Origin: Sipunculus nudus | Taxonomy: Eukaryota; Annelida; Sipuncula; Golfingiida; Sipunculidae | DNA: 64,000 nucleotides | NCBI GenBank assembly: GCA_026874595.1 | Contig: CM049313.1 | Coordinates: 46,568,159-46,632,158, forward strand | Direction of reading: 5' to 3' | Program-made: the position numbers and the translations under genes | The notes under the pieces: model-generated | Database searches by the model: none | The model's input: the letters and a program-made list of their open reading frames with translations, nothing else | Told to the model about the DNA's origin: nothing | Part shown: positions 49,943 through 61,385 of the stretch, in pieces | How positions within the stretch are numbered: position 1 is the stretch's first letter | How the letters are laid out: every line of letters begins with the position of its first letter

Positions 49943-50410
49943 TGTGTTAATTGAAACATAAATCACTATCACAGCCTAACATCAATAATTTTATCATCAA
50001 AATTACATAGATGTGCATAGAAAACTACACAGATGTGCATGCAGTGTTACAATACCCTATTAAATAACTTTTTACACACAATTCTTAATTAGTCTACATT
50101 GCATTCGTGTGATTTAAGAGTTTAATGAGGTTCACTTTTTACCAAAGAGTAATTACAGCTGTTGCGAAAAAATCTCATTTACATTACCACATAGATGCGA
50201 CCTCCACGGTACATACAATTTACTTAAGAAAAATGATATGTGGTACAAATAAGTTTCTCATATTCATTTTTAATATCCACATATATATCAAGGTTACCAC
50301 ATACGTTTTGACAATAGAATAGTGTAATATATATATAGCAAACACTCTCTCATGAGTCATTTGATCTCAGAGTCAATCACAATCATGCACTTTCACCACA
50401 ATAACACATC

Positions 50411-50656
50411 TTGATACAGTTTCTTTTGGAGAAGTGTCTTATTGATGAGCTCTCTACTAAGCATTCGTACAGAATTGTTGGCGTCCTGGTGATGAGAGCA
50501 GTAGGGAAGTCGGACATTACACCTATTTCAGGTTATCACAGAGATGATGCCGAGGTTAATTGTAGTTTTGGCTGCAGGGGTCATTGCGGGAGAGTAGTGT
50601 CTTTGCAAAGGCCAGGGCAAAAACGCCACAAAATAAATTTAAACAAAACGATATAG
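50411..50656 (+). pseudogene. Possible coding remnant c inside long-TIR copy 1
   Basis: An 81-residue open frame with CLIDELSTKHSYRIVGVLVM, then RAVGKSDITPISGYHRDDAE and GHCGRVVSLQRPGQKRHK. The same DNA occurs in copy 2 (about 59930-60140, minus strand) with frame breaks, where a TTTTTTTTCAG word and GGTAAGT word bracket the GYH...DDAE part, resembling splice sites. No known domain is recognised. It may be a transposase exon or simply shared non-coding DNA. Confidence 0.3.
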
Positions 50657-51359
50657 GGTTATGTTTTACATATCTTTCACAGTAACATAGTGAAGTTTAT
50701 TTTTATTTTTAATACATAACAATTTATTAGATACAACTGATAAATAAATAGATCTATGAAACAATCAATCATCACGATGTTTAATATATAAATATGTTTT
50801 AAGATATAAAATATAAATATAAAATTTAAATTGTGACAAGACTCCTTATAACCATTTTGGATAAATATAATTATACTTTATACTCAGAAAATAAATAATG
50901 AAGAGATAAAATTTATACGATAAAACTACCAAAATTCGTAGTAAATACTTGCATATTAATTATTTCGGTCTGTGTGGGATACTGTTATCGAATAAAATAT
51001 TAGCTCAGCTTACTAGGAACTATTCAAAACTTATTTGTAGACCCTGTTTGGATTCGGAGCAATAAACAAATAGGTAAAATAAATCTATATTATATAAATT
51101 GAATAAATTATGATAATACGGTGGTTTAAATGGCACACTATTTTGATAGGGTTGTACCATTTTTTTTGTCTAAAAGGCCATATACTATTTCATCTCATAA
51201 ACCCGAGTGTACACAGGCGGTGGCGGAGGCATGTGCTCTGTGAGTGCTTTCTAGTTAATTTGGTTGTCACTACCACTATAATAACACTTAAGGGTAAACG
51301 CATTTAGGTATATGACCAATTCACCAACTTAATATCAGATTCACCTTATACATGATAAA

Positions 51360-51581
51360 TGAAGCACTAACATGGGCAAAGATCTTTCGATATCCTGCAT
51401 GGTCCACCTCCCTCTCGTGAATATTCTTGGCGACGTAGAACAGACTATCAACAGGGACTACCCGTAAATACTTGCTGACCTCTTCTCTGAGCTTGGCTTT
51501 AGAGGGAAGTGTGTTGGACACCCCAAGAGCAGGCAAATCCATATAAGTTCTCAAAAATGTTTGTCTGAGTACAAAAGTCAT
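51360..51581 (-). pseudogene. Possible coding remnant b inside long-TIR copy 1
   Basis: The minus strand reads MDLPALGVSNTLPSKAKLRE, EVSKYLRVVPVDSLFYVAKN, IHEREVDHAGYRKIFAHV. Copy 2 (+ strand, about 59027-59215) gives the equivalent MDLPALGVPNTL, PSKAKPGEEVS, two stops, RVVPVDSLFDVDKNIHEREV, DHAGY. The shared stretch NIHEREVDHAGY is identical. I do not recognise a family. Confidence 0.35.
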
Positions 51582-51791
51582 AAAGATAATAAAAAATAAC
51601 GAAAAACTAATAAAAACTAAAATCGGTTATTTGGCAAAACCCATCTGCAGACGGGCCAGAAAGTGCATGGTATCAAATCCGTTATATTGGGCTGCCCACC
51701 TGCCGATGGGCAGCCAAATAACGGATCCTCATATATATGGGCCAAGCCCATCGGTAGATGCATGGGCCAGATCCGCAGACAGGCTCCAACA
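51546..51791 (-). repeat. Right terminal inverted repeat of long-TIR copy 1
   Basis: Reverse complement of 49701-49942 with scattered substitutions. The same three hairpin modules are present, slightly decayed (for example CCCATCTGCAGACGGGCC and GGGCTGCCCACCTGCCGATG). Confidence 0.85.
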
Positions 51792-51803
51792 TATATATAT
51801 ATA

Positions 51804-51851
<48 letters not shown>

Positions 51852-51860
51852 CGTATATAT
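51791..51860. repeat. (TA)n(TG)n(TA)n microsatellite touching long-TIR copy 1
   Basis: Begins at the last base of the right terminus (CAACATATATAT) and runs through TG to a second TA tract. Confidence 0.93.
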
Positions 51861-52589
51861 ATATCTTCCATATATACCTTACATGGTTTGTTTTAAATCT
51901 GACTTGTGCTGTTTGCTACATTTATTATATTAAAATTTAATGAAATATTGGTGTAAAGGGCGTGTTCAAAAGTACCCTTATAAAATATCTTTTATAATAT
52001 AAAGATAACTGTTACTGGCTTATATACTATATATATACACCAGGGTGAACGTATACAATTTCTTTCCAAAATATTATATTTGGAAAAATCATCAAATACG
52101 TTCAAAATATTTCTGACGGAGTCTCACAATTTTACCCATCTGTTATAGACTTTTTTTTCGTCTTCTTTGAATGTAGTAGTGCATTGATAAATAATAACCT
52201 TACATATATATCCCTAAAATCCCACGATGTGAATCGTAACCTGCAGATAAATATAGAGAGACTCTTCCCAGTCAACGGAACATTTTATATAACCTGGCGC
52301 GCGGAAAGTTTAGTTGATATCTGTGTTCAAAGTTTTTTCTCTTCATGTACCGCTCCTTGATCTGTTATTTTCTGATTGCACCGGAGAGCTTTTGTATGAA
52401 CGTTTCTCAGACATATTTTGATATTCATTTACAATGGAACGAATATCTTTTTCTTCTTGAACAGTGGATCAAAGATAAATGTTGATAAGCGAGTATCAAA
52501 TTTAAATCAGGTTTATTTATCGTATATTTGACACTTCCTTGGACATATGTTAATTAATAATTCGTTTGGAGAATTAACAGAGCAATAAA

Positions 52590-53520
52590 AGAGAAATAAA
52601 ATCATTCTGTTTATAAGGTGATGCATATATATATAGGTGTTGACCCCGCGAGGCCCTCTATTCTCCCTATGATTCAACCACCGATCAATATCTGTTCAGT
52701 TTAATCTACTCATCGTCACCATACTGACAAGAGATGCAGGTGTCGTCTGCTTCGGTATTCCATTCTCGGCAGGACGATCATAATCTCTCTCATAATGTTT
52801 CGTTTTATGTGGACCTAAGGTGTTTAATCATATAACACCTCGGTATGCTTTAATCCGCTCGCTTCATAAATACCAACTAAATATAATCTTGACGAGTCGG
52901 GGATTATGAGTGATTTGTTGAACTCCCGACTGAATGATTACTGACAGAGCTGATTACTAAAGCAGCGCGCAGTCACTCGTCAGCAATGAGGAATCTTCTA
53001 TTAATTAACAGTAGACCTTACGGCTTTGTTGGGCGTTGTAAGCTACTTAAGCTTTTGTCAGCATGTGAGCAACCAATTCAGCCGTGCACAAAACCCTAAA
53101 CTTTCCCTTAATCGTCAAAGACTCGCGATCCAGTGAGCGTGATTATGAACAAGTCTGGTAGAGCCCTATAAGAGGCTTTCAACGGTGTCGGGGAACCAGA
53201 AAGGCCTGTTTCACAAAGGCCAGATCTTCTGATCGATCTACGCTCCAGGTCGGCCTTGGTTTCTCGTTATAATTACCTTTACAAAGCCGGTATGCTCGCC
53301 TTGGGCCCGGGATGTAAGGGCTTTCCCACCATAACCCTGCTGTGACGTATCAACCGAGTTGAGGATTCACCCCCTCAGGCTTGACGTAACCCATCTACTC
53401 GTCAAGTGTCAAGTAGGCCCGCAGCGGCATCCGGGCACTCAAGTGCACAGGTAGATTCATTCGCTGGAATGAAACCTATTTTCGCATGAATTATTGCGGG
53501 CTAAGAGTTCCGTCCGAACA
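52590..53520. promoter_or_regulatory. Large candidate regulatory island with TAATC cluster
   Basis: About 930 bp without simple repeats or coding frames. Ten TAATC/GATTA words fall between 52702 and 53145. TCAAGTG or TCAAGTA (NK2-type words) occur at 53402, 53409 and 53439. It lies between the two long-TIR copies. Confidence 0.4.
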
Positions 53521-53773
53521 TCCCCAACTTCGGCACAACAACAAAAGAAACAACGAGAACAAATAATGCGATGTTGGAACATCCCTCAGTAAATGAAGTG
53601 TTTCCCTTAAATTCTGTTGTCATTATTAAGATGACACAAAGTGATAATGTAACATAGCATTGTAACGAGATGAGTATACTTACGCAATAGCCGCTAATTG
53701 CAACACGGGACCGATCTTCCAGCTTTATCACGTTCTGTGATATTTTATGATTCTCAATGCACATTTATATATA

Positions 53774-53849
53774 GGGTAAGAAAATGCTACTGATATATGG
53801 TATTTGTACTTGGGTAAGAAAATGCTACTGATATATGGTATACATATAT
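53774..53849 (+). repeat. 38-bp tandem duplication
   Basis: GGGTAAGAAAATGCTACTGA followed by TATATGGTAT is present at 53774-53803 and again, identical, at 53812-53841. Confidence 0.9.
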
Positions 53850-54242
53850 TTGTACTTTCAGGCATGTTTATTTAATGTAAAAGGGAATGTGTCGGATCTA
53901 GTCTTGAAATTTCTAAAAAAAATATATAACTTTGTAACTGCTCGGTATTTTGATCAGAGCCAGCTTTCCACCTACCTGTAGGCTTTCTGGCCTACTCTGT
54001 ATACATATTTTTTTGGCTTTATATATAGGTAACTCCTGTTATAGGATTCCCGTTATTTTTACGCCTAAATATACGTGACGCGGATATATGAGCTTGTATA
54101 TCTACAAGCTGTAAGTTAATACGGTACGCGCACCATTGTAAACAAACAGATAAACCTAGCAAGATAAGGTTGGTTGCGTATATATATCGAGAATGAAAGG
54201 TCACCAGTTCCAAAATGCCCTATACCAACCTCTGGTTCTTTT

Positions 54243-54361
54243 GACTTGCCGCCAGATGTCCTTGTTGCTGAATGTGTTTAGATTATTTCGGCGGGTACCC
54301 CACGTTCTAAACGCATGGTCATTAAAACATACGAACAGCCTGCATGTGTGCCATGGGATCG
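54243..54361 (+). repeat. Dispersed repeat B, copy 2
   Basis: GACTTGCCGCCAGATGTCCT, TGTTGCTGAATGTGTTTAGA, TTATTTCGGCGG, then ACGAACAGCCTGCATGTGTG. Inverted relative to copy 1 at 19.9 kb. Confidence 0.7.
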
Positions 54362-54528
54362 ACCATTTCCAGCACATATATTTAATAAACGGTTCAATGG
54401 ATTTACTTCAATTAAATGATGTCAAATATCGGAATAAACTATTGGTTAATTCTAATGAATGTTTACGTTATCATGTTCGTTGATGCTGATTAAGATTTTG
54501 AATATACATAAATTGTCTGTTTTCATGC

Positions 54529-54530
<2 letters not shown>

Positions 54531-54565
<35 letters not shown>

Positions 54566-54596
54566 TATATATACATGCATGTGCACGCACCATGTC

Positions 54597-54645
<49 letters not shown>

Positions 54646-54672
54646 GTGCACGCACCATGTCTATATATATAT

Positions 54673-54720
<48 letters not shown>
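54531..54720. repeat. (TA)n with a duplicated GTGCACGCACCATG insert
   Basis: ATGTGCACGCACCATGTCTA occurs twice, about 65 bp apart (near 54579 and 54643), each embedded in TA tracts, forming a compound minisatellite. Confidence 0.88.
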
Positions 54721-54723
<3 letters not shown>

Positions 54724-55300
54724 TATACATATATACAACATGATCAATTATAATGTTGTATTATATACAAACCGATAATCAAAACCTGAGCCATTGCTAT
54801 AATAAGACACATTTCATTTTAATATATTGAATATTTGATTGAACGAACAGCATAGGAAAATGCTGAATCCCGAATTAAATTGATCTTATATATATATATA
54901 TGTGTGTGTGTGTGTTGCCATGCATAAACATTAAATTATCCAATCGAACAAATGATCACGACATTACTTTATATGTATTGTATATACATCCTTATAATTA
55001 TACATTGCTCACGCATTGTATAGAAAATATATGTTTTTACTTGTGGCATCTGTGATATTGTTATATCAAAAAGGAATGCTTGGCGGCATCAAAGCTACAA
55101 AAAGAATCAACTGCATGCGAACATAAATATAAAAAAAAACAAATACAATATATGAAACAATGTTATATAGAAAAATAATTTTATTACAATAATCATCAAC
55201 CACATGGACGCATTCTTTCTGCTCATCAATTTAAAAATCCTTATTTGATATATGACCATTCTGTGCCATAAAAGCATGAGTTATTTATAGCAGTATAGTA

Positions 55301-55303
<3 letters not shown>

Positions 55304-55349
<46 letters not shown>

Positions 55350-55418
55350 ATATATATATAAAGTTTTTCTCTTACTTATATATACTTTTAATTTACATGG
55401 ACATAATATATATATATC

Positions 55419-55462
<44 letters not shown>
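55304..55462. repeat. Two (TA)n tracts
   Basis: Tracts at about 55304-55360 and 55418-55462. Confidence 0.93.
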
Positions 55463-55463
<1 letters not shown>

Positions 55464-55989
55464 TGCAATAACCTGACAGAATAATTTCGATATTGTACTA
55501 CATTTTATAGAAATATCAGATAAGATTAATCTTTAATTGTCAACACAATTAAGTATAAGGTTTATGAAAATAAGGTATTATACGTTAATTCTAAACCAAG
55601 TTTATATAAATTTCATTTAGTAAACTTATAAATGGAACCAATGTCTATAAATTGATTTTTTACTATATATTTCATTTGCAATATATAAATAATGTTCTCT
55701 GAATAATTTGTGTGTTGGGGGGGTGATCATACACTGACTATCCCCTCCCCCCCCCCCTTGCCAAAACGTGGGGGATATATACCCCCATCCCCCTATATTA
55801 TAACGCCCCTGTCGCCATATCTTTTCAGTCCAGTTACTCTCTTCTTTTTATCAATTTGGAAGAAAAAATATTGATGTCATTGTTTAATTACGGAAGTGCT
55901 ACTGCTATCATTATCAAAAAAATTAGAATACCATTATTTATTGCCGATATTACTATTATATCTGTCATATTTTTTTTCAACAATAATTT

Positions 55990-56690
55990 TTTCAGCAATA
56001 TTATATTGATTCCCTTAGCCGAATGAAATATTTGCCAGCACCGTTTTGGTCTGTTGGTACCACAGGATCGTGGCACCTGGGATTTGCATAACATGTCCCA
56101 GTATTTCAATATTCAATAACAAACCATAACAGCCCGGGGGGTGCTACCTTGGGCTTTATCAAGTACAGCTGGCAGGTCTGAGCGGTGGTAATTTGACATT
56201 GGGGACTTTCTACATTGTAACTGTACTCCTGCCGGGACCGTGACAGTGAAAATGGGATAATTTGGCGCAAAAAGCTTAACATTGTGTCAAGCTTACCCCG
56301 AGTCGAGACATCCGAGGGAAACTCTACCCCTCTAACCCTTATCGTGAGCAGAAAACCGCATCGGAGGGTTACGCAATTATGATTCTTAAAACGGCCGATT
56401 CTGGTTTCCACTTACAAAAGCCCGCCAGCGATATATTCCCTGCTGGCGTAGACACCTGCAACCTAAACATGGCGGTCGGGTGGACATTTCGGGACCACCC
56501 TTCCAATTGTTCGGCCATCCTACCGGCAACTGTGCGCCTGGCAGATGCCAAGGTTAATCTCAAATTGCTTCTGTCGTGACGGCTCCTGACAGTTTAGGAG
56601 CTACAGCCTTGGTGACTGTTGCGTGCTTGTAGACTTGCGGTTTGTAATCTTGTGAACGAATAAATCGCTGTCACGAGACCTGTATTAAAA
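55990..56690. promoter_or_regulatory. Candidate regulatory island with octamer
   Basis: GC-richer, repeat-free, non-coding. A perfect octamer ATTTGCAT at 56082-56089 is followed by AACATG, resembling an Oct-Sox composite site. Ends before a (CT)n tract. Confidence 0.33.
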
Positions 56691-56795
56691 TACGCTGTGA
56701 AACAGACGGAAGCCATGCGGTGGTTTAAAAAACAGAGTTTGATAAAACTTTCTTTGTTCTTCTGTTTTTGTGAAGTTGTTTATGAAGTGCTCCCA

Positions 56796-56799
<4 letters not shown>

Positions 56800-56866
<67 letters not shown>
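56800..56866. repeat. (CT)n microsatellite
   Basis: Sixty-seven bases of alternating CT. Confidence 0.97.
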
Positions 56867-56868
<2 letters not shown>

Positions 56869-57199
56869 ATATTCGATTAATCGAATATTTCATGGAATAA
56901 TTGAAGTAATTTTAACGATATAAAAAAAATAAATTAATAGTTTTTAATTCATTTTGTACTTCCTCCAACCTGAGAAATTCATATAAAACGAGTAACTTTT
57001 ACATAAAAAAATATAGTTTAATTTGTATGTGTATCTAATATTATTAAAAATATTTCTATCATGTAATATGTATCTGTGTACATAAGTGTGTTGATTCTTT
57101 ATTTATATTTCAAGTATGTTAATGAACTGTTAATAAATGTCCAGCGGAATGAAGCTTCCATATTGACGACCTCTTTGTTACAGTATATATATATACAAT

Positions 57200-57830
57200 G
57201 ACATAGCTCTATCCTATAATACTAGGTCCGTTATCCATACAAAGATGCCACTCTGTAGCATGCCATGCATGTCTCTGAGGATAGGCTTAGGACCGGATGT
57301 CAGTTAATATAAGAGTATCACGAACCGTGGAGGATGACCTACCACAGCGCCGTAATGACCGGTTGATTGACAGTCAGGTGAAAGGCCTATTGCTATACAA
57401 TATATTTGAGCAAACGTTGATGGCAATTAGACGAGTTGACATCTTTCAGAAGGAAATTGTTAGACGCTTGTCTCTATAGGGGAGTCACAATAGAGGCTTG
57501 GACGAGGAGCCGGCCGTGAGGGGAAGAAACCGAGCTCTTGAGGTCTCCGGTACCTTTCTTAGAGCACCATCCCCCTCCCCGTATAGCTCTCCCCGTACGC
57601 CCCCCGTGGGGTGGCATCTCTCCCATTGTCAACAGCATCGTTACCTGTATTGTGGGGAAGCAAGAGGCGTGCTGTGTTGGGAAAACTGTTTGTAAAGCTG
57701 ACGAGGTTATTTGTTAACTAGCATTATGAGGACGCAAGGGCGGGCGGGATACTCGAGCGGAGCCCCGGTCAACACCCCGTCCCCTCCCCCTCATCGCCCG
57801 CCCCAAGTCATATGACACCAATTAGTAATT
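57200..57830. promoter_or_regulatory. Candidate regulatory island
   Basis: Mixed-composition, repeat-free stretch with TTGATTGACAGTCAGGTGAA and AGGCCTATTGCT, and a GC-rich end (CCCGTCCCCTCCCCCTC). No convincing protein frame. Confidence 0.28.
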
Positions 57831-58530
57831 AATTGATGATCTACTATCTTGCATTGTATTAGTAATGTTTAATCCCTTTTAGTCTTCAGGGATCACTTAT
57901 CATGCAGCTGACTATTAATAAAATATATATGAACACATGCACTTGCGTTTGCTTTATTCGGGACGATTATATACATTTTATAATTTCTGATAATTTTGTT
58001 TTCATCCAGCTTAATAAACTATGAGTTCATAAACCTTTTATGGAAATTTTCACTCATGCTTTCTATTATATTTCAGTTTATTTAATTTCTTATTTGAATT
58101 GAATATGAAAAAATATCAATAATTTATAACACTATTATATCATATAATTTATGAATAAAATTCATTTTTATGAAATTAATCATAAACAATGAATAATATA
58201 TAAGTAAATGAATAATAATGAACTAAAGTATTAATCAGCTTCAGCCAATTTATGTAGATTTGTGGTGTTTTATATACTGTACCAAATAACCTTTTTTTTA
58301 AGACAAAAAGTTTACCCCGCATAATTGCAGAACACATGAATACGAACACAAATTTCCGTTAGATTTATGAGTTCTCGTCCCTGTATCCTGAATGAGTACA
58401 AACAATACAGAGTCGCAGCGGGTCTATTAAGCCCCCCATCACATGGTTCACCAACATAAAAAGACCAACTGAAGGTCGCCAGACGCCAATTTCCAGTAAA
58501 ACCACGCAGCGTCCTTACAGGATGAAGCTG
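57831..58530. other. AT-rich DNA, nothing recognised
   Basis: No gene or clear repeat seen. Confidence 0.4.
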
Positions 58531-58539
58531 TGTACGTAC

Positions 58540-58540
58540 G

Positions 58541-58580
<40 letters not shown>

Positions 58581-58592
58581 TATGTATATACA
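58540..58592. repeat. (TA)n microsatellite
   Basis: TA tract with TATGTATATA interruptions, 300 bp before long-TIR copy 2. Confidence 0.93.
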
Positions 58593-58892
58593 GGTATAAA
58601 TATTTTATGTTTTGTGATGTATTTTATATGAGAAATATATTTTATATACGAGATTAGAATATATCAATTCATATTTTTTATTAATACATGATGAATATAA
58701 ACAGATTTATATTATATATGATATACATGCACATATGGGAGAGAGAGATGAGAACATTTTAGAGAGAATTATGTGATATATATGTATGTATTATATCATA
58801 TATCATATCATATATATTATATGTATTAAATCTTATGTATAATGATTTATATATTATAAATCATATATGTCAATCATATATAAATCATATAT

Positions 58893-59026
58893 GGAGCCCG
58901 TGTGCGGATCTGCATGGCCCAATCCGGGCTTGGCCCAATAACCGATTTTAGTTTTTGTAAGTAATACGTTATTTTTTTCATTATCTAGATGACTTTCGTA
59001 CTCAGACAAACATTTCTCAGAACTTA
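58893..59026 (+). repeat. Internally deleted terminal repeat of long-TIR copy 2
   Basis: Begins GGAGCCCGTGTGCGGATCTG and rejoins the consensus at GGGCTTGGCCCAATAACCGA. About 100 bp containing the central palindrome is missing. It then continues through TTTTTGTAAGTAATACGTTA to CATTTCTCAGAACTTA. Confidence 0.8.
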
Positions 59027-60600
59027 AATGGATTTGCCTGCTCTTGGGGTGCCCAACACACTTGTTATTCCCTCTAAAGCTAAGCCCGGAGAAGAGGTCA
59101 GCTAGTAAATACGGGTAGTCCCTGTTGATAGTCTTTTTGACGTCGACAAGAACATCCATGAGAGGGAGGTGGACCATGCAGGATATTTGGAAAAACCTTT
59201 GCCCATGTAAGTGATTCATTTATCATGTAAGGTGTATCCGATAAAAGTTGGTGAATTGGTCATACCTAAATGCGTTTGCCCTTAAGTGTTATCATAGAGT
59301 TAGTGACAACTAAATTAACTAGAAAGCACTCACAGAGCACATGCCTCCGCCACCGCCTGTATACGTACCCATAAAAGTTCACTCGGTTATATGACATGAG
59401 AAAGTATATGGCCTTTTAGACAAAAAAGGTACAACAATATCAAAATAGTGTGCCATTTATCAACTGTATTATCATTATTCATTCAATTTATATAATAAAG
59501 ATTTATTTTACATAAATGTTTATTGTCCAAACAGGGTCTTTAAATAGGCTGAGCTAAAATTTTATTCGATAACAGTATCTCACACAGGCCGAAATAATTA
59601 ATATGCAAGTATTATCTTCGAATTTTAGTATTTTATTTGTATAAATTTTATCTCTTCATTATGTATCTTCTGAGTATAAAGCATAATTATATTTATCCAA
59701 AATGGTCTAGAAGGAGTCTTGTCACCATTTAAATTTTATATTTATATTAATATTTTATATATTAAGACATATTTATATATTAAACATCGTGATGATTGCT
59801 TGTTTCAGAGATCGATTTATTTATCAGTTGTATATCGTATAAATTGTTATATATTAAAAATAAAATAAACTTCACTATTTAACTGTAAAAGATATGTAAA
59901 ACATAACCCTATCGTTTTGTTAAAATTTATTCTGTGGCGTTTTTGCCCTGGCCTTTGCAAAGACACTACTCTCCGACAATGACCCCTGCAGCCGAAACTA
60001 CACTTACCTTCGGCATCATCTATATATGTGATAACCTGAAAAAAAAGGAGTACTGTCCGACATCCCTGCTGCTCTCATCACCAGGACACCAACAATTCTG
60101 TAAGAATGCTAAATAGAGAGCTTATCAATAAGACACTTCTCCAAAAGAAACTGTAATTAGATGATATTGTGGTGATAGTGCATGATTGTGATTGATTCTA
60201 AGATCAAATGACTCACGAGAGAGTGTTTGCTTCATATATATTACTATTCTATTGTCAAAATGTATGTGGTAACCTAGATATATATGTAGATGTTAAACAT
60301 GAATTTGAGAAACTGATTTTGTACCATATATAATTGCTCTTTAGTAAATTGTATGGTATACCATGGAAGTCATATCTATGTGGTAATGTAAATAAGATTT
60401 TTTCGCAACAGCTGTAATTACTCTTTGATAAAAAGTGAAACTCTTAACATCACATGAATGCAATGTAGACTAATTAAGAATTGTGTATAAAAAGGTTATT
60501 AAATAGGGTGTTGTAACACTGAATGCACATCTATGTAATTTTGATGATAAATTATTGATGTAAGGCTGTGATAGTGATTTATGTTTCAATAAACACATTT

Positions 60601-60836
60601 AAGTTATAAGAAATGTTTGTCTGAGTACAAGTCATCAAGATAATAAAATAATAACGTATTACTAACAAAAACTAAAATTGGTTACTGGACCAAGCTCATC
60701 TGCAGATGGGCCAGAAAGTGCATTGTATCAAATCCGTTATTGGGCTGCTCATCTGCAGATGGGCAGCCCAATAAGGGATCCTCATATTGGCCAAGCCTAT
60801 CGGCAGATGGGCCAGATTCGCAAACGGGCTCCAACA
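60601..60836 (-). repeat. Intact-end terminal repeat of long-TIR copy 2
   Basis: Matches both ends of copy 1. A 48-bp near-perfect palindrome lies at 60732-60779, flanked by GCTCATCTGCAGATGGGCC and CCTATCGGCAGATGGGCC modules. It ends in GGGCTCCAACA. Confidence 0.85.
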
Positions 60837-61311
60837 TATATACCTGCATGTATGTATATTTGTGTAAAGGTATAAAATATAACAGGCACGAATGTAAATA
60901 TAACATATTTAGAATATAAGTATATATACTAGTATATGTGCGTGTGTGGATGTCGGTTTCGACAGACATGATACAAATACCGTGACTGTGCATGCATGAC
61001 TGTGCATGGGGTCGTCAGGAGACAAGCACTCAGCCGTTTTTACATGAATAATTCGGCGTTCAGACCGTAGGGGCCGTGTTAAGGACCAGACGGCCTTCAA
61101 GACAGACGCATTAGTATGATTACTCTTTATATAAGGAATCATGTTTATATAAACGGACCTGTATACACGCATTTAACCCCACGTGAAACATGCAACCCCA
61201 CCTGCACGAGTCATTTATATACACAGATAACAAAGTATAGTCCCAAATAAGCGAACATTACTATATTAAACATAACAATTATTGTGACTGCAGCTATGTC
61301 TGCATGTGGTA

Positions 61312-61314
<3 letters not shown>

Positions 61315-61382
<68 letters not shown>
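61315..61382. repeat. (TA)n microsatellite
   Basis: Sixty-eight bases of alternating AT. Confidence 0.96.

Positions 61383-61385
<3 letters not shown>

Larger units (their letters stand above)
49701..51791 (+). mobile_element. Long-TIR element, copy 1 (unrecognised family)
   Basis: A 2.09-kb segment bounded by outward TGTTGGAGCCCG at 49701 and its complement CGCAGACAGGCTCCAACA ending at 51791. The two ends are inverted repeats of about 240 bp (49701-49942 against 51546-51791), continuing through TTTTAGTTTTTGTAAGTAAT and ACAAACATTTCTCAGAACTT. The interior carries no long open frame. Two interior stretches, 50411-50656 (+) and 51360-51581 (-), are shared with copy 2 and look partly coding. Both outer ends touch TA-rich DNA. 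I do not recognise the superfamily; it could be a non-autonomous or decayed DNA transposon. Confidence 0.8.
58893..60836 (-). mobile_element. Long-TIR element, copy 2, inverted relative to copy 1
   Basis: The reverse complement of this segment aligns along its length with copy 1: both ends, the block beginning MDLPALGV, the block with GCACACTATTTTGATAGGGT-like sequence, the GGCAAAAACGCCAC-like block and the TTATTGATGTAAGGCTGTGA stretch. The left end (58893-59026) has lost about 100 bp relative to the right end (60601-60836), including the central palindrome. Frames are more broken than in copy 1. Flanks are again TA-rich. Confidence 0.8.

Noticed and set aside
53774-53849. CRISPR-like or regulatory direct repeats
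   Set aside because: Only two units of a 38-bp tandem duplication in animal DNA; simple duplication suffices.
54571-54665. GTGCACGCACCATG pair as binding sites
   Set aside because: The pair is part of a TA-based compound minisatellite, so duplication explains it.
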